Positions 33,001 to 41,127 of a DNA stretch of 64,000 nt are shown here, one piece after another. The position numbers were made by a program, and so were the translations under genes. The stretch covers positions 1 through 64,000 of the forward strand of contig JAVBTT010000020.1 of NCBI GenBank assembly GCA_031556035.1, written 5' to 3'. The notes beneath the pieces were generated by a model. That model was not told the origin of the DNA. It saw nothing but the letters and a program-made list of their open reading frames with translations, and did not search any database. Source of the DNA: JAVBTT01 sp031556035 (GTDB lineage: Bacteria; Bacillota; Clostridia; Oscillospirales; UBA929). The stretch's first letter is position 1. Each line of letters opens with the position of its first letter.

Positions 33001-33059
33001 TCGCTCAGCGCCCAGGTGATGAGCCTGTCAAACGCCAGAGGCCTCATTAATTCACTCAT
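30042..33059 (-). CDS. ygfK: YgfK-type iron-sulfur flavoprotein oxidoreductase
   Basis: 1005 residues, full length for YgfK. Domain order: dihydroorotate-dehydrogenase-like barrel (about 1-430), a Cys-rich segment (CFQAPCKDGGCPIQQQIPEY, then CNHACQGKCTR) as in GltD-type proteins, an FAD-binding Rossmann motif at about residue 540 (AAVIGAGPAGISAALF), an NAD(P)H motif at about 673 (VAVLGGGDVAMDCA), and C-terminal [4Fe-4S] cysteines from about residue 880 (CLVCDQLCEICCDVCP, CNECGNCGIFCPH). It was once named a selenate reductase subunit. In gut bacteria the gene is required for anaerobic urate use. It is the likely electron partner of XdhD, since no FAD subunit is encoded. Confidence 0.93.
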   Translation of the reverse strand: MSELMRPLAFDRLITWALSEYREQGRIFGLQREKFYKNTSGSAMEIFGQSLSSPIGPAAGPNSQLAQNIVAAYLAGSRFMELKTVQKMDGDELRACVPRPCINAQDEGYNVEWSTELTVPQAFEEYVKAWIALHVLARETGISDECDFAFNMSVGYDLDGIKTEKIDRFIEGMKDASGSDIWKSSVDWLIKNTEWFDRFGAADIEAISPAVSNSITLSTLHGCPPQEIERIAKYLLDEKRVHTFVKCNPTLLGYEFARDILDGMGYGYVSFDDHHFKNDLQYPDAVAMLGRLLDYSAERGLSFGVKITNTFPVRIKKSELPGEEMYMSGRALFPLSINVAAKLARDFGGRLPISYSGGADAFNIADIFKTGIRPITVATTILKPGGYERLRQLARTLEPMLAGSHGGVDAKALDALAEKAPSMEFYRKEHRPVASRKTKKPLGLFDCFQAPCKDGGCPIQQQIPEYLRLVAEGDYDEAFRVIAIDNANPSITGVICNHACQGKCTRLDYDSPLEIRNAKRLAAEAAQDRFIQNIAPVPLKTEKRAAVIGAGPAGISAALFLRRNGVDVTVLEKRERPFGIVEYVIPEFRIPPDALRRDFEMAGRTGVRFRFGVTEPLDVAALRGEYDFVLLALGAWKEGAPAVKQGQEKLRDALAFLEESKKNGCDVPLGGRVAVLGGGDVAMDCARAAVRAPGTESVTVVYRRTREFMPAEPEEISLALGDGVKLMELCAPVSYDGAILRCEKMELGEWDSSGRRGINGTGELVELEFDAVISAVGARVDTAPFERAGLSLDERGRPVLSAGNESSLPGVYVIGDCRAGPSTVVSAIADAKCAAIDILRALGLPDDFTLVNLPRELGQLYARKGMLSSASNGHKDGDRCLVCDQLCEICCDVCPNRANVRVEIPGFRDAHQILHLDGLCNECGNCGIFCPHSGDPYKDKVTVFRSEEDFLDSNNKGFLKTGEKAYMIRLESGETVSCGLDDSRVPGSLAGFIGEVEKKYPYYLG

Positions 33060-33090
33060 AATAACTGTATCCCTTTCCTGATGCTCTTGC

Positions 33091-33123
33091 GCCTGTCACC
33101 TCGCCTGCGGCGAGGTGACAGGC
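33091..33123. repeat. Intercistronic stem-loop (ygfK-permease gap)
   Basis: A 15-bp perfect stem GCCTGTCACCTCGCC with its complement, loop TGC. The CGCC/GGCG next to the loop is shared with the other stem-loops of this cluster, but the outer stem is unique. Confidence 0.7.
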
Positions 33124-33135
33124 TCCTTGAGATAG

Positions 33136-34518
33136 TTATTGCGCTTCCTTGTCCTTTGGAAGCACAAGGTTCAAAATAATGGCGAGGAGGGTGGCAATGA
33201 CAACCGAGGATGAGCCGAACACGCTCCCGACCCAGGACGGGAAGCCGCCCAGAGAGCCGGACACCGAGGTCACGCCCACGCCGAGCGCGACAGCCAGCCC
33301 CACCACGCCGAGATTGCGCGGGGTCAGCTTGGAGGAGACGATCATGCGGATGCCTGTCATCGTTATGGAGGCGAACACCGAGATGGTCGCGCCGCCGATG
33401 ACGCACTGCGGGATGGTGGTGAGCAGGGCGGAGAACTTGGGGAGAAATCCGGCCAGCAGCATGATTCCTGCCGCGAAGGCAAACACGAGGCGGTTGATGA
33501 CGCGCGTAACCGTGACTATGCCGACGTTCTGGCTGTATGTCGCAGTGGGCAGTCCGCCGAACAGAGCGCTGACCGCGCTGACGACACCGTTTGCCATGAT
33601 TCCGCCGGACAGCTCCTTGTCGGTTGGCTGGCGGTCCATGCCGCCCAGCGTTGTTGACGAGAAGTCCCCGATGGCCTGCACCGCGTTGACAACGTACATG
33701 ATCACCATGCTTATGATCGCGCTGGGGACAAACTTGATCCCAAAGTGCATGGGGGCCACCATCTGGAACCAGGAGGACGCCCCTACGTTTGCGAAGCTTA
33801 CCATCGGGCTTTCAGCCGGTACGACGCCGGTGGCGGTGAACAGCAGCGCGAGAAGATAACCGCCGACCATGCCCAGCAAAATGGACGCCAGCTTGCAAAA
33901 GCCCTTTGTGAAGTAGTTGAAGAATATCACGATCAGCAGCGTAAACCCGGCCACCGTCCAGTTCTGCCAGGAGCCGAACATCGGGTTGCCGCCGCCGCCC
34001 GCCATGTAGCGCACCGCGGTCGGGTACAGCGAGAGGCCGATGGTGAATATGACCGTGCCGGTCACAAGCGGAGGGAAAAAGCGCCGTATCTGTTTGACAA
34101 ACAGGCCCACGAAAAACGCCGCGGCTCCCCCGAATATCTGGGCGCCCAGTATCACCGCTATAGCGCCTGACGCGTTGTCCGGACTCAGGTTTATATAGTC
34201 GGACGCTATGGCCTGCATGGTTGGCAGATAGGCGAAGCTTATACCTATGATTACAGGCAGTCCCGAGCCGATGCGGAAAATCGGAAACAGCTGGAGCAGG
34301 GTGGCGAGCGCGGACACCACAAGGGATATCTGGATGAGCAGTGTGCTGTCCTTGGCGTCCAGCCCGCACTGCCTTGAAATTATCATTGCGGGGGTGACGA
34401 TGCCCACAATCGCCGCCGCCAGGTGCTGGAGTCCCAGAGGGGCGATCTGCTTAATGGACGGTCTGCCTCTGTAGTCAAACAGAGGGCTCTGAGTCTGCTC
34501 CGAAAGTTGTTTGCCCAT
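33136..34518 (-). CDS. NCS2-family purine (xanthine/urate) permease
   Basis: 460 residues from ATG 34518, behind AGGAAGAG. The longer frame would overlap the upstream ssnA gene. About twelve to fourteen membrane helices. NCS2 motifs: the GLQHLAAA start, IGISFAYLP, NAVQAIGDFSSTTLGG (the conserved Q/E-xx-G-D substrate region) and ATYSQNVGIVTVTRVINR. E. coli XanQ (ygfO) occupies the equivalent position in its cluster, so xanthine or urate import is the expected role, though uracil carriers look similar. Confidence 0.9.
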   Translation of the reverse strand: MGKQLSEQTQSPLFDYRGRPSIKQIAPLGLQHLAAAIVGIVTPAMIISRQCGLDAKDSTLLIQISLVVSALATLLQLFPIFRIGSGLPVIIGISFAYLPTMQAIASDYINLSPDNASGAIAVILGAQIFGGAAAFFVGLFVKQIRRFFPPLVTGTVIFTIGLSLYPTAVRYMAGGGGNPMFGSWQNWTVAGFTLLIVIFFNYFTKGFCKLASILLGMVGGYLLALLFTATGVVPAESPMVSFANVGASSWFQMVAPMHFGIKFVPSAIISMVIMYVVNAVQAIGDFSSTTLGGMDRQPTDKELSGGIMANGVVSAVSALFGGLPTATYSQNVGIVTVTRVINRLVFAFAAGIMLLAGFLPKFSALLTTIPQCVIGGATISVFASITMTGIRMIVSSKLTPRNLGVVGLAVALGVGVTSVSGSLGGFPSWVGSVFGSSSVVIATLLAIILNLVLPKDKEAQ

Positions 34519-34562
34519 ACTTCTCTTCCTTTCAAACCGGTATTGTGTTAAAAATGGGTTTT

Positions 34563-34597
34563 GTATATTTTCCCCGCCGGAGGCGGGGAAAATATAC
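34563..34597. repeat. Intercistronic stem-loop (permease-ssnA gap)
   Basis: A 16-bp perfect stem GTATATTTTCCCCGCC with its complement, loop GGA. Same CCGCC-GGA-GGCGG centre as at 27240 and 38440. Confidence 0.7.
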
Positions 34598-34624
34598 ACC
34601 GTCATCTCACAAGTTCGCTCTTTT

Positions 34625-35962
34625 TTAATAGACAACCCGCTTCCAGAAATCGGCGCTCTGCTCTCGCGTCTTGGCGAGAATGCCCTGTTCGTCCACCGTT
34701 TGCATAACGCGGTCCTTCATAATAAAGCTTCCGTTTATCATCGTGGAGTCCACAAGGCCTCCCGAAAGCCCGAACATTATATGGCCCGCGACGGTATCGG
34801 CGTTCAGTGGGGTGTGCGGCGTGTAATTTACAATTATTATATCCGCGTACGCGCCCTTTTCGATAATCCCGAGCGGTTTCTTAAAGAAGCGCGAACAGAT
34901 TTTGCGGTTGTTATCAAAAAGCATCCCGATGCTCTCCATGAAGCCCACGCTCGGGTCGCAGAGGTTGTGCTTGTGGATGATGTTGGCCACCTTCAGCGAC
35001 TCGAACATGTCCTGCGTGTAGGCGTCGGTGCCCAGACCGAGCAGCACGCCCTTTTGCAGCATGTGCAGAGCGGCGGCGCAGCCGACAGCGTTTCCCATAT
35101 TGCTCTCGGGGTTGTGCACCGCCATCGTGCAGCTGTCCCTGAGCAGCTCCATCTCGGCGGCGTTTACATGTATATTGTGTATCGCAAGTGTCTTTTCGCC
35201 CAGTATCCCGGCGTCGCGCAGCCGCTCAATGACGCGCTTGCCGTATTTTTTCAGGCTGTCCCTCAGATCCTCCGGCCCCTCGGCGGCGTGAACATGGAAG
35301 CCGGCGCCGCGCGAGCCCATTGCGTCAACGCATTTCTCAAGCGTCCTGTCGCTGAGCGTAAATGACGCGTGCAGGCCGAACATGCCTTTGAGCATGTCGC
35401 TTTCGTCCCTCGCAGCATGGTCAATGAAGGCGATGTTTTCCCCTATCGCCGCAGCCGCCGTCTCCTCCCCGTCCCGGTCGCTGACCTCGTAGCACAGCGA
35501 GGCTCGCAGGCCGATATCGCTCACAGCATCCGCTATCGCGAAGAGGCTTCCACCGACATAACCCTGGCTGGCGTGGTGGTCAAAAATCGTCGTCACTCCG
35601 CAGCGCACGCTCTCAAGCCCTGTCGCGAAGGCGCTCATGCGGCTGTCCTCAGTGTTCAGAGCCTTGTCTATACGCCACCACTGGTTTTCAAGTATCTCGG
35701 AAAAATTGCGGTTCGGGCGCTCCTGCGGTAGACTCAGCCCGCGCGCGAAGCTTGAGTATATATGCGTGTGCGCGTTTATCAGGCCCGGCATAATAAGCCT
35801 GCGGCGTGCGTCCTCATATTCCGCCTGCGGGTATTTCGCGCGCATATCGGAGGTAGCGCCGAAGTCCGCTATCTCGCCGCCGTCCACCACGACGGCGCCG
35901 TCCTCAAAATAGGGTTCCCGCGAATTTTGGGTTATCATCCGCCCGTTTCCGATAACAATCAT
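34625..35962 (-). CDS. ssnA: SsnA-type amidohydrolase/aminohydrolase
   Basis: 445 residues, ATG behind GGGGGAGC. Metal-dependent hydrolase of the atrazine chlorohydrolase/guanine deaminase branch: HTHIYSSFARG metal site, HVHAAEGPED, GLGTDAY for the catalytic Asp, and HNPESNMGNAVG. In the E. coli cluster ssnA lies between ygfK and ygfM, and in purine-degrading gut anaerobes it belongs to the urate gene set. It is expected to remove an amino group or open a ring of a purine intermediate. Its precise reaction is unproven. Confidence 0.92.
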   Translation of the reverse strand: MIVIGNGRMITQNSREPYFEDGAVVVDGGEIADFGATSDMRAKYPQAEYEDARRRLIMPGLINAHTHIYSSFARGLSLPQERPNRNFSEILENQWWRIDKALNTEDSRMSAFATGLESVRCGVTTIFDHHASQGYVGGSLFAIADAVSDIGLRASLCYEVSDRDGEETAAAAIGENIAFIDHAARDESDMLKGMFGLHASFTLSDRTLEKCVDAMGSRGAGFHVHAAEGPEDLRDSLKKYGKRVIERLRDAGILGEKTLAIHNIHVNAAEMELLRDSCTMAVHNPESNMGNAVGCAAALHMLQKGVLLGLGTDAYTQDMFESLKVANIIHKHNLCDPSVGFMESIGMLFDNNRKICSRFFKKPLGIIEKGAYADIIIVNYTPHTPLNADTVAGHIMFGLSGGLVDSTMINGSFIMKDRVMQTVDEQGILAKTREQSADFWKRVVY

Positions 35963-35975
35963 TGAGCTCCCCCTA

Positions 35976-36057
35976 ATATGAAATTATGGACGCTGTCGAA
36001 AAAGTGGTTAGTCGCGCCTCAAAACTTTTTCCGACAGCCTCAATATGAAATTGTGGT
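35976..36057. repeat. Hairpin flanked by 16-base direct repeats
   Basis: AATATGAAATTATGGA (35976-35991) and AATATGAAATTGTGGT (36042-36057) flank a stem GCTGTCGAAAAAGT (35992-36005) / ACTTTTTCCGACAGC (36024-36038). The second direct repeat is the 3' end of the carbamate kinase gene. The layout looks like a small palindromic insertion with duplicated target. Confidence 0.5.
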
Positions 36058-36972
36058 TCCGGTCTTTCCGTCAATTCCCTCCTGGGCCTTATCGAGCAGC
36101 GTAATCAGCGCCTTTCTGCCCGGCTTGCCGGCCGCGAACTGCATGGCCGCCTGCACCTTTGGCAGCATACTGCCCGGAGCGAACTGCCCCTCGTCAATGT
36201 ACCTTTGGGCCTCCTGAGTCGTCATACTGTCAAGCCACTTTTCGTTTTCCTTCCGGAAATTAACCGCGACCTTCTCAACGGCTGTGAGTATTATAAGGTA
36301 ATCCGCGTCTATTATCTCCGCGAGCCTGGCCGCAGCGAAATCCTTGTCGACCACCGCGCTGGTTCCCTTGAGATGGTTGCCCTGGACTATGACTGGAATA
36401 CCTCCGCCTCCAGCCGCCACGACCACCTGGCCGGCCGCCAAAAGCGCCATGACTATGTCCTTCTCCACTATGTCCACCGGCTTCGGGCTTGCCACCACCC
36501 GCCTCCAGCCGCGCCCGGCGTCCTCCATCATGTTGTAGCCGCGCCCGGTCATCTCCCTTGCCTCCTCCTCGGAGTAAAAGCTGCCTATCGGCTTGTTCGG
36601 CTTTTGAAAGGCAGGGTCGCTGGCGTCGACGATGGTCTGCGTTATTATCGAAGCAACCGGGATACCGCGGCCCCTGTCCAGAAGCTCCTCGCGCAGCGCG
36701 TTTTGCAGATCGTAGCCTATATAGCCCTGGCTCATCGCCACACAGACCGACATCGGGATATACGGCGTCTTGGCCTCGGTCTTGCCCGCCGCCTCCATAG
36801 CCATGTTGATCATGCCCACCTGCGGCCCGTTGCCGTGGGCTATCACAAGCTCGTTGCCGTCCTCAATAAGCCCCGCGATGGCTTTGGCGGTGATCTTGAC
36901 AGCGCGCATTTGCTCGTCCAGAGTGTCGCCCAGCGCGTTGCCGCCGAGCGCGAGAACAATTCGCTTTTTCAT
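36040..36972 (-). CDS. arcC: Carbamate kinase
   Basis: 310 residues from ATG 36972 behind GGAGG, the usual family length. Amino-acid-kinase fold with LALGGNALGD at the N-terminus, AHGNGPQVG, AAGGGGIPV and the C-terminal FAPGSMLPKVQAA. It converts carbamoyl phosphate and ADP to ATP, carbamate and ammonia. In this cluster (equivalent to E. coli yqeA) it would harvest the carbamoyl phosphate released by YgeW, making purine breakdown energy-yielding. The last codons lie within a duplicated 16-base sequence that flanks a hairpin. Confidence 0.93.
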   Translation of the reverse strand: MKKRIVLALGGNALGDTLDEQMRAVKITAKAIAGLIEDGNELVIAHGNGPQVGMINMAMEAAGKTEAKTPYIPMSVCVAMSQGYIGYDLQNALREELLDRGRGIPVASIITQTIVDASDPAFQKPNKPIGSFYSEEEAREMTGRGYNMMEDAGRGWRRVVASPKPVDIVEKDIVMALLAAGQVVVAAGGGGIPVIVQGNHLKGTSAVVDKDFAAARLAEIIDADYLIILTAVEKVAVNFRKENEKWLDSMTTQEAQRYIDEGQFAPGSMLPKVQAAMQFAAGKPGRKALITLLDKAQEGIDGKTGTTISY

Positions 36973-37098
36973 TGTGCATCCTCCACATGTATCAGGTTGC
37001 ATTTTTGTGCTATTTGTCATAGCTTACAAATTAGAATTTTTGACAAAATTGGCGTTATGCGCCATATGAATTTTGCATAACGCCCATTGAACTAATAT

Positions 37099-37228
37099 TA
37101 TTACGGCGGCAGATAAAGGGTGGCATTATTTGAAAGTCTGTCAAGCCGCCGTAATATCTTTTAAATCATTAATATTCCTGCATTTCAAGCGCTCTAAAAA
37201 ATGCGACTATTTGCTGCAGGAATATTAA
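37099..37228. repeat. Tandem pair of palindromes (type A then B), arcC-ygeW gap
   Basis: A: TATTACGGCGGC (37099-37110) with GCCGCCGTAATA (37145-37156), identical arms to the 29863 copy. B: TTAATATTCCTGCA (37169-37182) with TGCAGGAATATTAA (37215-37228). The ygeW stop codon lies inside the last arm. The B arms differ in sequence from the first copy but keep the pairing. Confidence 0.65.
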
Positions 37229-38415
37229 AATACCCGCTTAGTACCCCTGCCCTCCAGCGCGCGAAGCGCCTCGGCCGGGTTCTGCATTTTGGAGAGGAAA
37301 ATCATCGCGGCAATAATATACGGCTTGTAGCCCGCCTCCTTATAGAGCGGTACGCGGTAGCGGTCGAACACGCTAGCCTCGACCTCGCCCTCCTTGCAGG
37401 AGACTCCGGTGATATCCGCCGGCAGGCAGTGCATGTAAAGCGCCTTGCCGCCGTTTGTCTTCTTCATTAGGGCCTCTGTGCACTCCCAGTCCTTATGATT
37501 GGCGTTCTGAGAGAGCAGCTCTTTTTCCAGAGCCTTTATCCCGTCGAAGTCGCCGTCGCCGTACAGGTTCGTGCGGCGCTCCATCGCGGCGAACGGGGCC
37601 CAGCTCTTGGGATAGACGATGTCGGCGCCCTCAAAGGCTTCCGCCATTGAGTTCGACTTCACAAACCCGCCGCCGGACGCCGCCGCGTTTTTGCGAGCGA
37701 CCTCCTCGACCTCGGGCATGACCTCGTAGCCCTCCGGATGGGCCAGGTGAACCTCCATGCCAAAGCGGGTCATCAGGCCGATGATGCCCTGCGGCACGGA
37801 CAGCGGCTTTCCGTAGCTCGGGGAATACGCCCAGGTCATCGCGAGCTTCTTGCCCCTGAGGTTTTCCACCCCGCCGAACTCATGGATTATATGATCCATG
37901 TCCGCCATGCTCTGGGTGGGATGGTCGATATCGCACTGGAGGTTTACAAGCGTCGGGCGCTGCTCCAGGTTGCCGTCCCTGCGGCCCTCCTGCACGGCCC
38001 TGGACACCTCGCGCATGTAGGCGTTGCCCTTGCCGATGTACATGTCGTCGCGGATGCCGATGATGTCGGCCATAAACGAGATCATGTTCGCGGTCTCGCG
38101 CACCGTCTCCCCGTGGGCGATCTGGCTCTTGCCCTCGTCCAGATCCTGCACGGTCAGTCCTAGCAGGTTGCAGGCGGAGGCAAAGGAGAAGCGGGTGCGC
38201 GTCGAATTGTCGCGGAACAGCGAGACGCCCAGGCCTGAGTCAAAGACTTTTGTCGAAATATTGCGCTCACGCAGAGCGCGCAGCGCGTCGGCCACGGCAT
38301 AGGTGGCGGCGATCTCATCGTCGGACTTCTCCCAGGTCAGCAGAAAATCGTTCTGGTACATCTCGGAGGTCTTCAGGCCCTCCAGTTTTTTCACAAGCTC
38401 GGCAAAGCTGCTCAT
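37225..38415 (-). CDS. ygeW: YgeW-type knotted carbamoyltransferase
   Basis: 396 residues, ATG behind GGAGGAT. Aspartate/ornithine carbamoyltransferase fold: carbamoyl-phosphate site SLFRDNSTRTRFSF, NLQCDIDHPTQSMAD and the HCLPADITG loop. Longer than ordinary OTCases, as known for YgeW. It is thought to act in the phosphorolytic direction on a carbamoylated diaminopropionate-type substrate, feeding carbamate kinase. Adjacent genes ygeX and ygeY supply or consume the amino acid part. Substrate assignment is from family and context. Confidence 0.93.
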   Translation of the reverse strand: MSSFAELVKKLEGLKTSEMYQNDFLLTWEKSDDEIAATYAVADALRALRERNISTKVFDSGLGVSLFRDNSTRTRFSFASACNLLGLTVQDLDEGKSQIAHGETVRETANMISFMADIIGIRDDMYIGKGNAYMREVSRAVQEGRRDGNLEQRPTLVNLQCDIDHPTQSMADMDHIIHEFGGVENLRGKKLAMTWAYSPSYGKPLSVPQGIIGLMTRFGMEVHLAHPEGYEVMPEVEEVARKNAAASGGGFVKSNSMAEAFEGADIVYPKSWAPFAAMERRTNLYGDGDFDGIKALEKELLSQNANHKDWECTEALMKKTNGGKALYMHCLPADITGVSCKEGEVEASVFDRYRVPLYKEAGYKPYIIAAMIFLSKMQNPAEALRALEGRGTKRVF

Positions 38416-38439
38416 TACTAATCCTCCCTGTATTATTGG

Positions 38440-38456
38440 TCCCGCCGGAGGCGGGA
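38440..38456. repeat. Intercistronic stem-loop (ygeW-ygeY gap)
   Basis: TCCCGCC, loop GGA, GGCGGGA. A shorter 7-bp version of the cluster's recurrent hairpin. Confidence 0.55.
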
Positions 38457-38484
38457 AAGCATACGCTGTTATCTCTCCAAGCGG

Positions 38485-39795
38485 TTACTCGCAGTATACC
38501 GCCGGAACCGCGGCGTACACGGCGGCGCACCTGACAAGGTCGATTTTCCAGGTCTTTTCGTTCGGCGCGTGCGCCTGAGCCTCCGCACCCGGCCCGAAGC
38601 CGATGCAGGGGATGCCGTTGCGGCCCATTATCGAAACTCCGTTGGTGGAGAAGGTCCACTTGTCGGTCAGCGGGCGGGCCCTGCGCATCGCCTCGTTTTC
38701 AGCGCAGCCCACGCGGGTCTCGCCGTAGAGTTCCTTGTACGCTTTATTAAGCGCGATTGTCACGGCGTGGTCCTCCGGGATGACCCAAGTCGGGAAATAG
38801 CACTCGATCGGATACACGCAGCCGGTCCAGGACGCTCGGTCGTACTGGTACATGCTTACCTTCACGTCCTCGCCGTATTTTTTGACGGCGGGCAGCGCGC
38901 GGATTTCGTCCAGGCAGCTCTCCCAGGTCTCTCCGGCCGTCATGCGGCGGTCGAGGGACACCGAGCAGGAGTCGGCCACCGCGCAGCGCGAGGGGGAGGT
39001 GAAGAAAATCTCGGAGGCGGTGACTGTGCCTCGCCCCAGGAAGTTGGCTTCCTGCCATTGGGGGTTGTATTTGGCGTCCAGCATCCTGACAAGGCCCTTG
39101 ACGGCATTGCCTTCAGACGCGTCGTTCTCGTTCAGTGAGCGGATGTCCTGGAGAATATCCGCCATCTTGTAGATCGCGTTGTCGCCGCGCTCGGGCGCGC
39201 TTCCGTGGCAGGACACGCCCTTGACGTCCACCCTGATCTCCATGCGCCCGCGCTGCCCGCGGTAAATTCCGCCGTCGGTCGGCTCGGTGGAGACCACAAA
39301 CTCGGGTCTCACCTTGCCCTCGTTGATGATGTACTGCCAGCACAGCCCGTCGCAGTCCTCCTCCTGAACGGTGGCGACCACGAGCGCCGTGTACTTGTCG
39401 CTCAGCAGGCCCAGATCCTTCATGATCTTTGCGCCGTATACCGAGGAGACAATTCCGCCCTCCTGGTCGGAGACGCCTCGCCCGCCGATCTCCTCGTCAT
39501 TCTCGTACCCCTCGTAAGGGTCGAAGCTCCAGTTGGCGCGGTTGCCGATCCCCACCGTGTCGATATGCCCGTCAAACGCGATCAGCGTCTTGCCGGTGCC
39601 CATGTAGCCCAGCAGGTTGCCCATTCCGTCGATCTCGACCCTGTCGAAGCCGAGGCGACGCATTTCCTCGGCCGCGCGCTCAATCTTGCCCTTTTCGGCC
39701 GCGCTCTCGCCGGGAATACGAACCAAATCGCGCAGGAACCTTGTCATATCCGCCCTGTAGCCCTCGGCCGCCGCCTTGATGCTGGTGAAATCCAT
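38485..39795 (-). CDS. ygeY: YgeY-type M20-family hydrolase
   Basis: 436 residues. Dinuclear metallo-amidohydrolase of the M20/DapE/ArgE type: FDGHIDTVG (first metal ligand and catalytic Asp), DQEGGIVSSVYGAK, TVQEEDCDG (general base Glu), VVSTEPTDG and the C-terminal GFGPGAEAQAHAPNEK with the last His. The RGQRGRMEI dimerisation region is typical. In the purine gene set it probably deacylates or decarbamoylates an amino-acid intermediate before YgeX. The start region, MDFTSIKAAAEG, has AGGGCGAGG upstream. Confidence 0.92.
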   Translation of the reverse strand: MDFTSIKAAAEGYRADMTRFLRDLVRIPGESAAEKGKIERAAEEMRRLGFDRVEIDGMGNLLGYMGTGKTLIAFDGHIDTVGIGNRANWSFDPYEGYENDEEIGGRGVSDQEGGIVSSVYGAKIMKDLGLLSDKYTALVVATVQEEDCDGLCWQYIINEGKVRPEFVVSTEPTDGGIYRGQRGRMEIRVDVKGVSCHGSAPERGDNAIYKMADILQDIRSLNENDASEGNAVKGLVRMLDAKYNPQWQEANFLGRGTVTASEIFFTSPSRCAVADSCSVSLDRRMTAGETWESCLDEIRALPAVKKYGEDVKVSMYQYDRASWTGCVYPIECYFPTWVIPEDHAVTIALNKAYKELYGETRVGCAENEAMRRARPLTDKWTFSTNGVSIMGRNGIPCIGFGPGAEAQAHAPNEKTWKIDLVRCAAVYAAVPAVYCE

Positions 39796-39836
39796 TTGTA
39801 CGCACCTCGCCCTTTCGAATGCAAATATTTATTTCC

Positions 39837-39865
39837 CTGTATCCCCGCCTCCTGCGGGGATACAG
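39837..39865. repeat. Intercistronic stem-loop (ygeY-ygeX gap)
   Basis: CTGTATCCCCGC (39837-39848) with GCGGGGATACAG (39854-39865), loop CTCCT. Perfect 12-bp stem. Confidence 0.65.
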
Positions 39866-39878
39866 CCATTATCCTTCC

Positions 39879-41099
39879 TCACTCAGGAAGCGGGTACTCG
39901 CCGTCCCAGACTATTTTGCGGTACTGCTCCGGGTCGGTGTCCCCCTCCGTGCTGAACAGCAGAACGCGGGAATCCGTGTTGAGGCCCAGGGCCTCCTTCA
40001 GGCCGGTGAATTTCGGGTTGGTCAGCGTCTCAAGCAGCAGGCCCATACCGGCCGCTCCGCTCTCCCCGGAGATGACGCGGGGATCTCCCTGAAGCGGGGC
40101 TCCCAGCACCCTCATGCCGCGCGCCGCCGCGTAGTCGGGCAGCGACACGAAAAAAGAAGTCTTACTCTTGAGTATTTCCCAGGAAATCGTGTTCGCCTCG
40201 CCGCAGGCAAGACCCGCCATTATTGTAACAAGGTCTCCGCCCACGTCCACCGTGCCTCCGTCCGCCCTCATGGCCGAGCGGTAAATACAATCCGCAGCCG
40301 AGGCTTCGACAACCGTGGTCACCGGAACACTATCGGGATAATAATTCGCGAAGAAACCCTGAACCGCGCCAGCCAGCGAGCCCACTCCCGCCTGGACAAA
40401 TATGTGAGTCGGACGCTCGACCCCCAGCCCGCGAAGCTGCTCCAGCGCCTCCAGCGCCATGGTGCCGTAGCCCTGCATGATCCAGCCCGGGATTTCCTCG
40501 TAGCCCTCCCAGGCCGTGTCCTGAATCACGACACTGTTCGGGTTCTTGGCGCTCTCGGCCGTGGCCAGCCGCACCGCATCGTCGTAGTTCATGTCCACTA
40601 TGGAGGCATCCGCCCCCTCCTTGAGTATATTCTCAAGCCTTGTCTGAGACGAGCCCTTCGGCATGTATACCACGCTCTTCTGTCCGATATGGCTGGCCGC
40701 CCAGGCGACGCCGCGCCCGTGGTTGCCGTCGGTAGCCGTGAAGAAGGTGTAATCCCCCAGCTCTTTTTTTACCTCTGGGGAGGTAAGCTCAGCGTAGCTG
40801 AGCTCCGAGACATCCCGCCCGGTCCTCTGGGCAATGAATCGCGCCATCGCGAACGAACCGCCCAGCACCTTGAAGGCGTTCAGGCCGAAGCGGTAGGACT
40901 CGTCCTTGACGTAAATCCCGCCCACGCCAAGCGTCTTTGCCAGATTGTCCAACGCCGCGAGAGGCGTACTGCCATACTGCGGGAATGACGAGTGGAAGCC
41001 GCGAACCTTTTCGATCTCCTCCGGGGCCATAAGCGCGAGCTGCCTCGCGGCGTCTGATTTTGGCAGCCTGTTCGCTGTCCACTTCAGCTCGTTGTTCAC
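39879..41099 (-). CDS. ygeX: Diaminopropionate ammonia-lyase
   Basis: 406 residues from GTG 41099, behind AGGAGG. The upstream frame to 41156 overlaps the stem-loop and lacks a site. Fold type II PLP enzyme: Lys77 in GLNAFKVLGG binds PLP, FFTATDGNHGRGVAW holds the asparagine/glycine loop, and CGEANTISWE and SGESGAAGMG complete the site. It splits 2,3-diaminopropionate to pyruvate and ammonia, giving carbon and nitrogen from the final purine fragment. Full length for YgeX (about 400). Confidence 0.94.
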   Translation of the reverse strand: MNNELKWTANRLPKSDAARQLALMAPEEIEKVRGFHSSFPQYGSTPLAALDNLAKTLGVGGIYVKDESYRFGLNAFKVLGGSFAMARFIAQRTGRDVSELSYAELTSPEVKKELGDYTFFTATDGNHGRGVAWAASHIGQKSVVYMPKGSSQTRLENILKEGADASIVDMNYDDAVRLATAESAKNPNSVVIQDTAWEGYEEIPGWIMQGYGTMALEALEQLRGLGVERPTHIFVQAGVGSLAGAVQGFFANYYPDSVPVTTVVEASAADCIYRSAMRADGGTVDVGGDLVTIMAGLACGEANTISWEILKSKTSFFVSLPDYAAARGMRVLGAPLQGDPRVISGESGAAGMGLLLETLTNPKFTGLKEALGLNTDSRVLLFSTEGDTDPEQYRKIVWDGEYPLPE

Positions 41100-41127
41100 C
41101 TTTCGCTCCTCCTGTGAGATTATTTTT

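Noticed and set aside
33136..34635. Permease start at 34635
   Set aside because: It would overlap ssnA and the stem-loop; ATG 34518 has a ribosome site and gives the normal NCS2 length.
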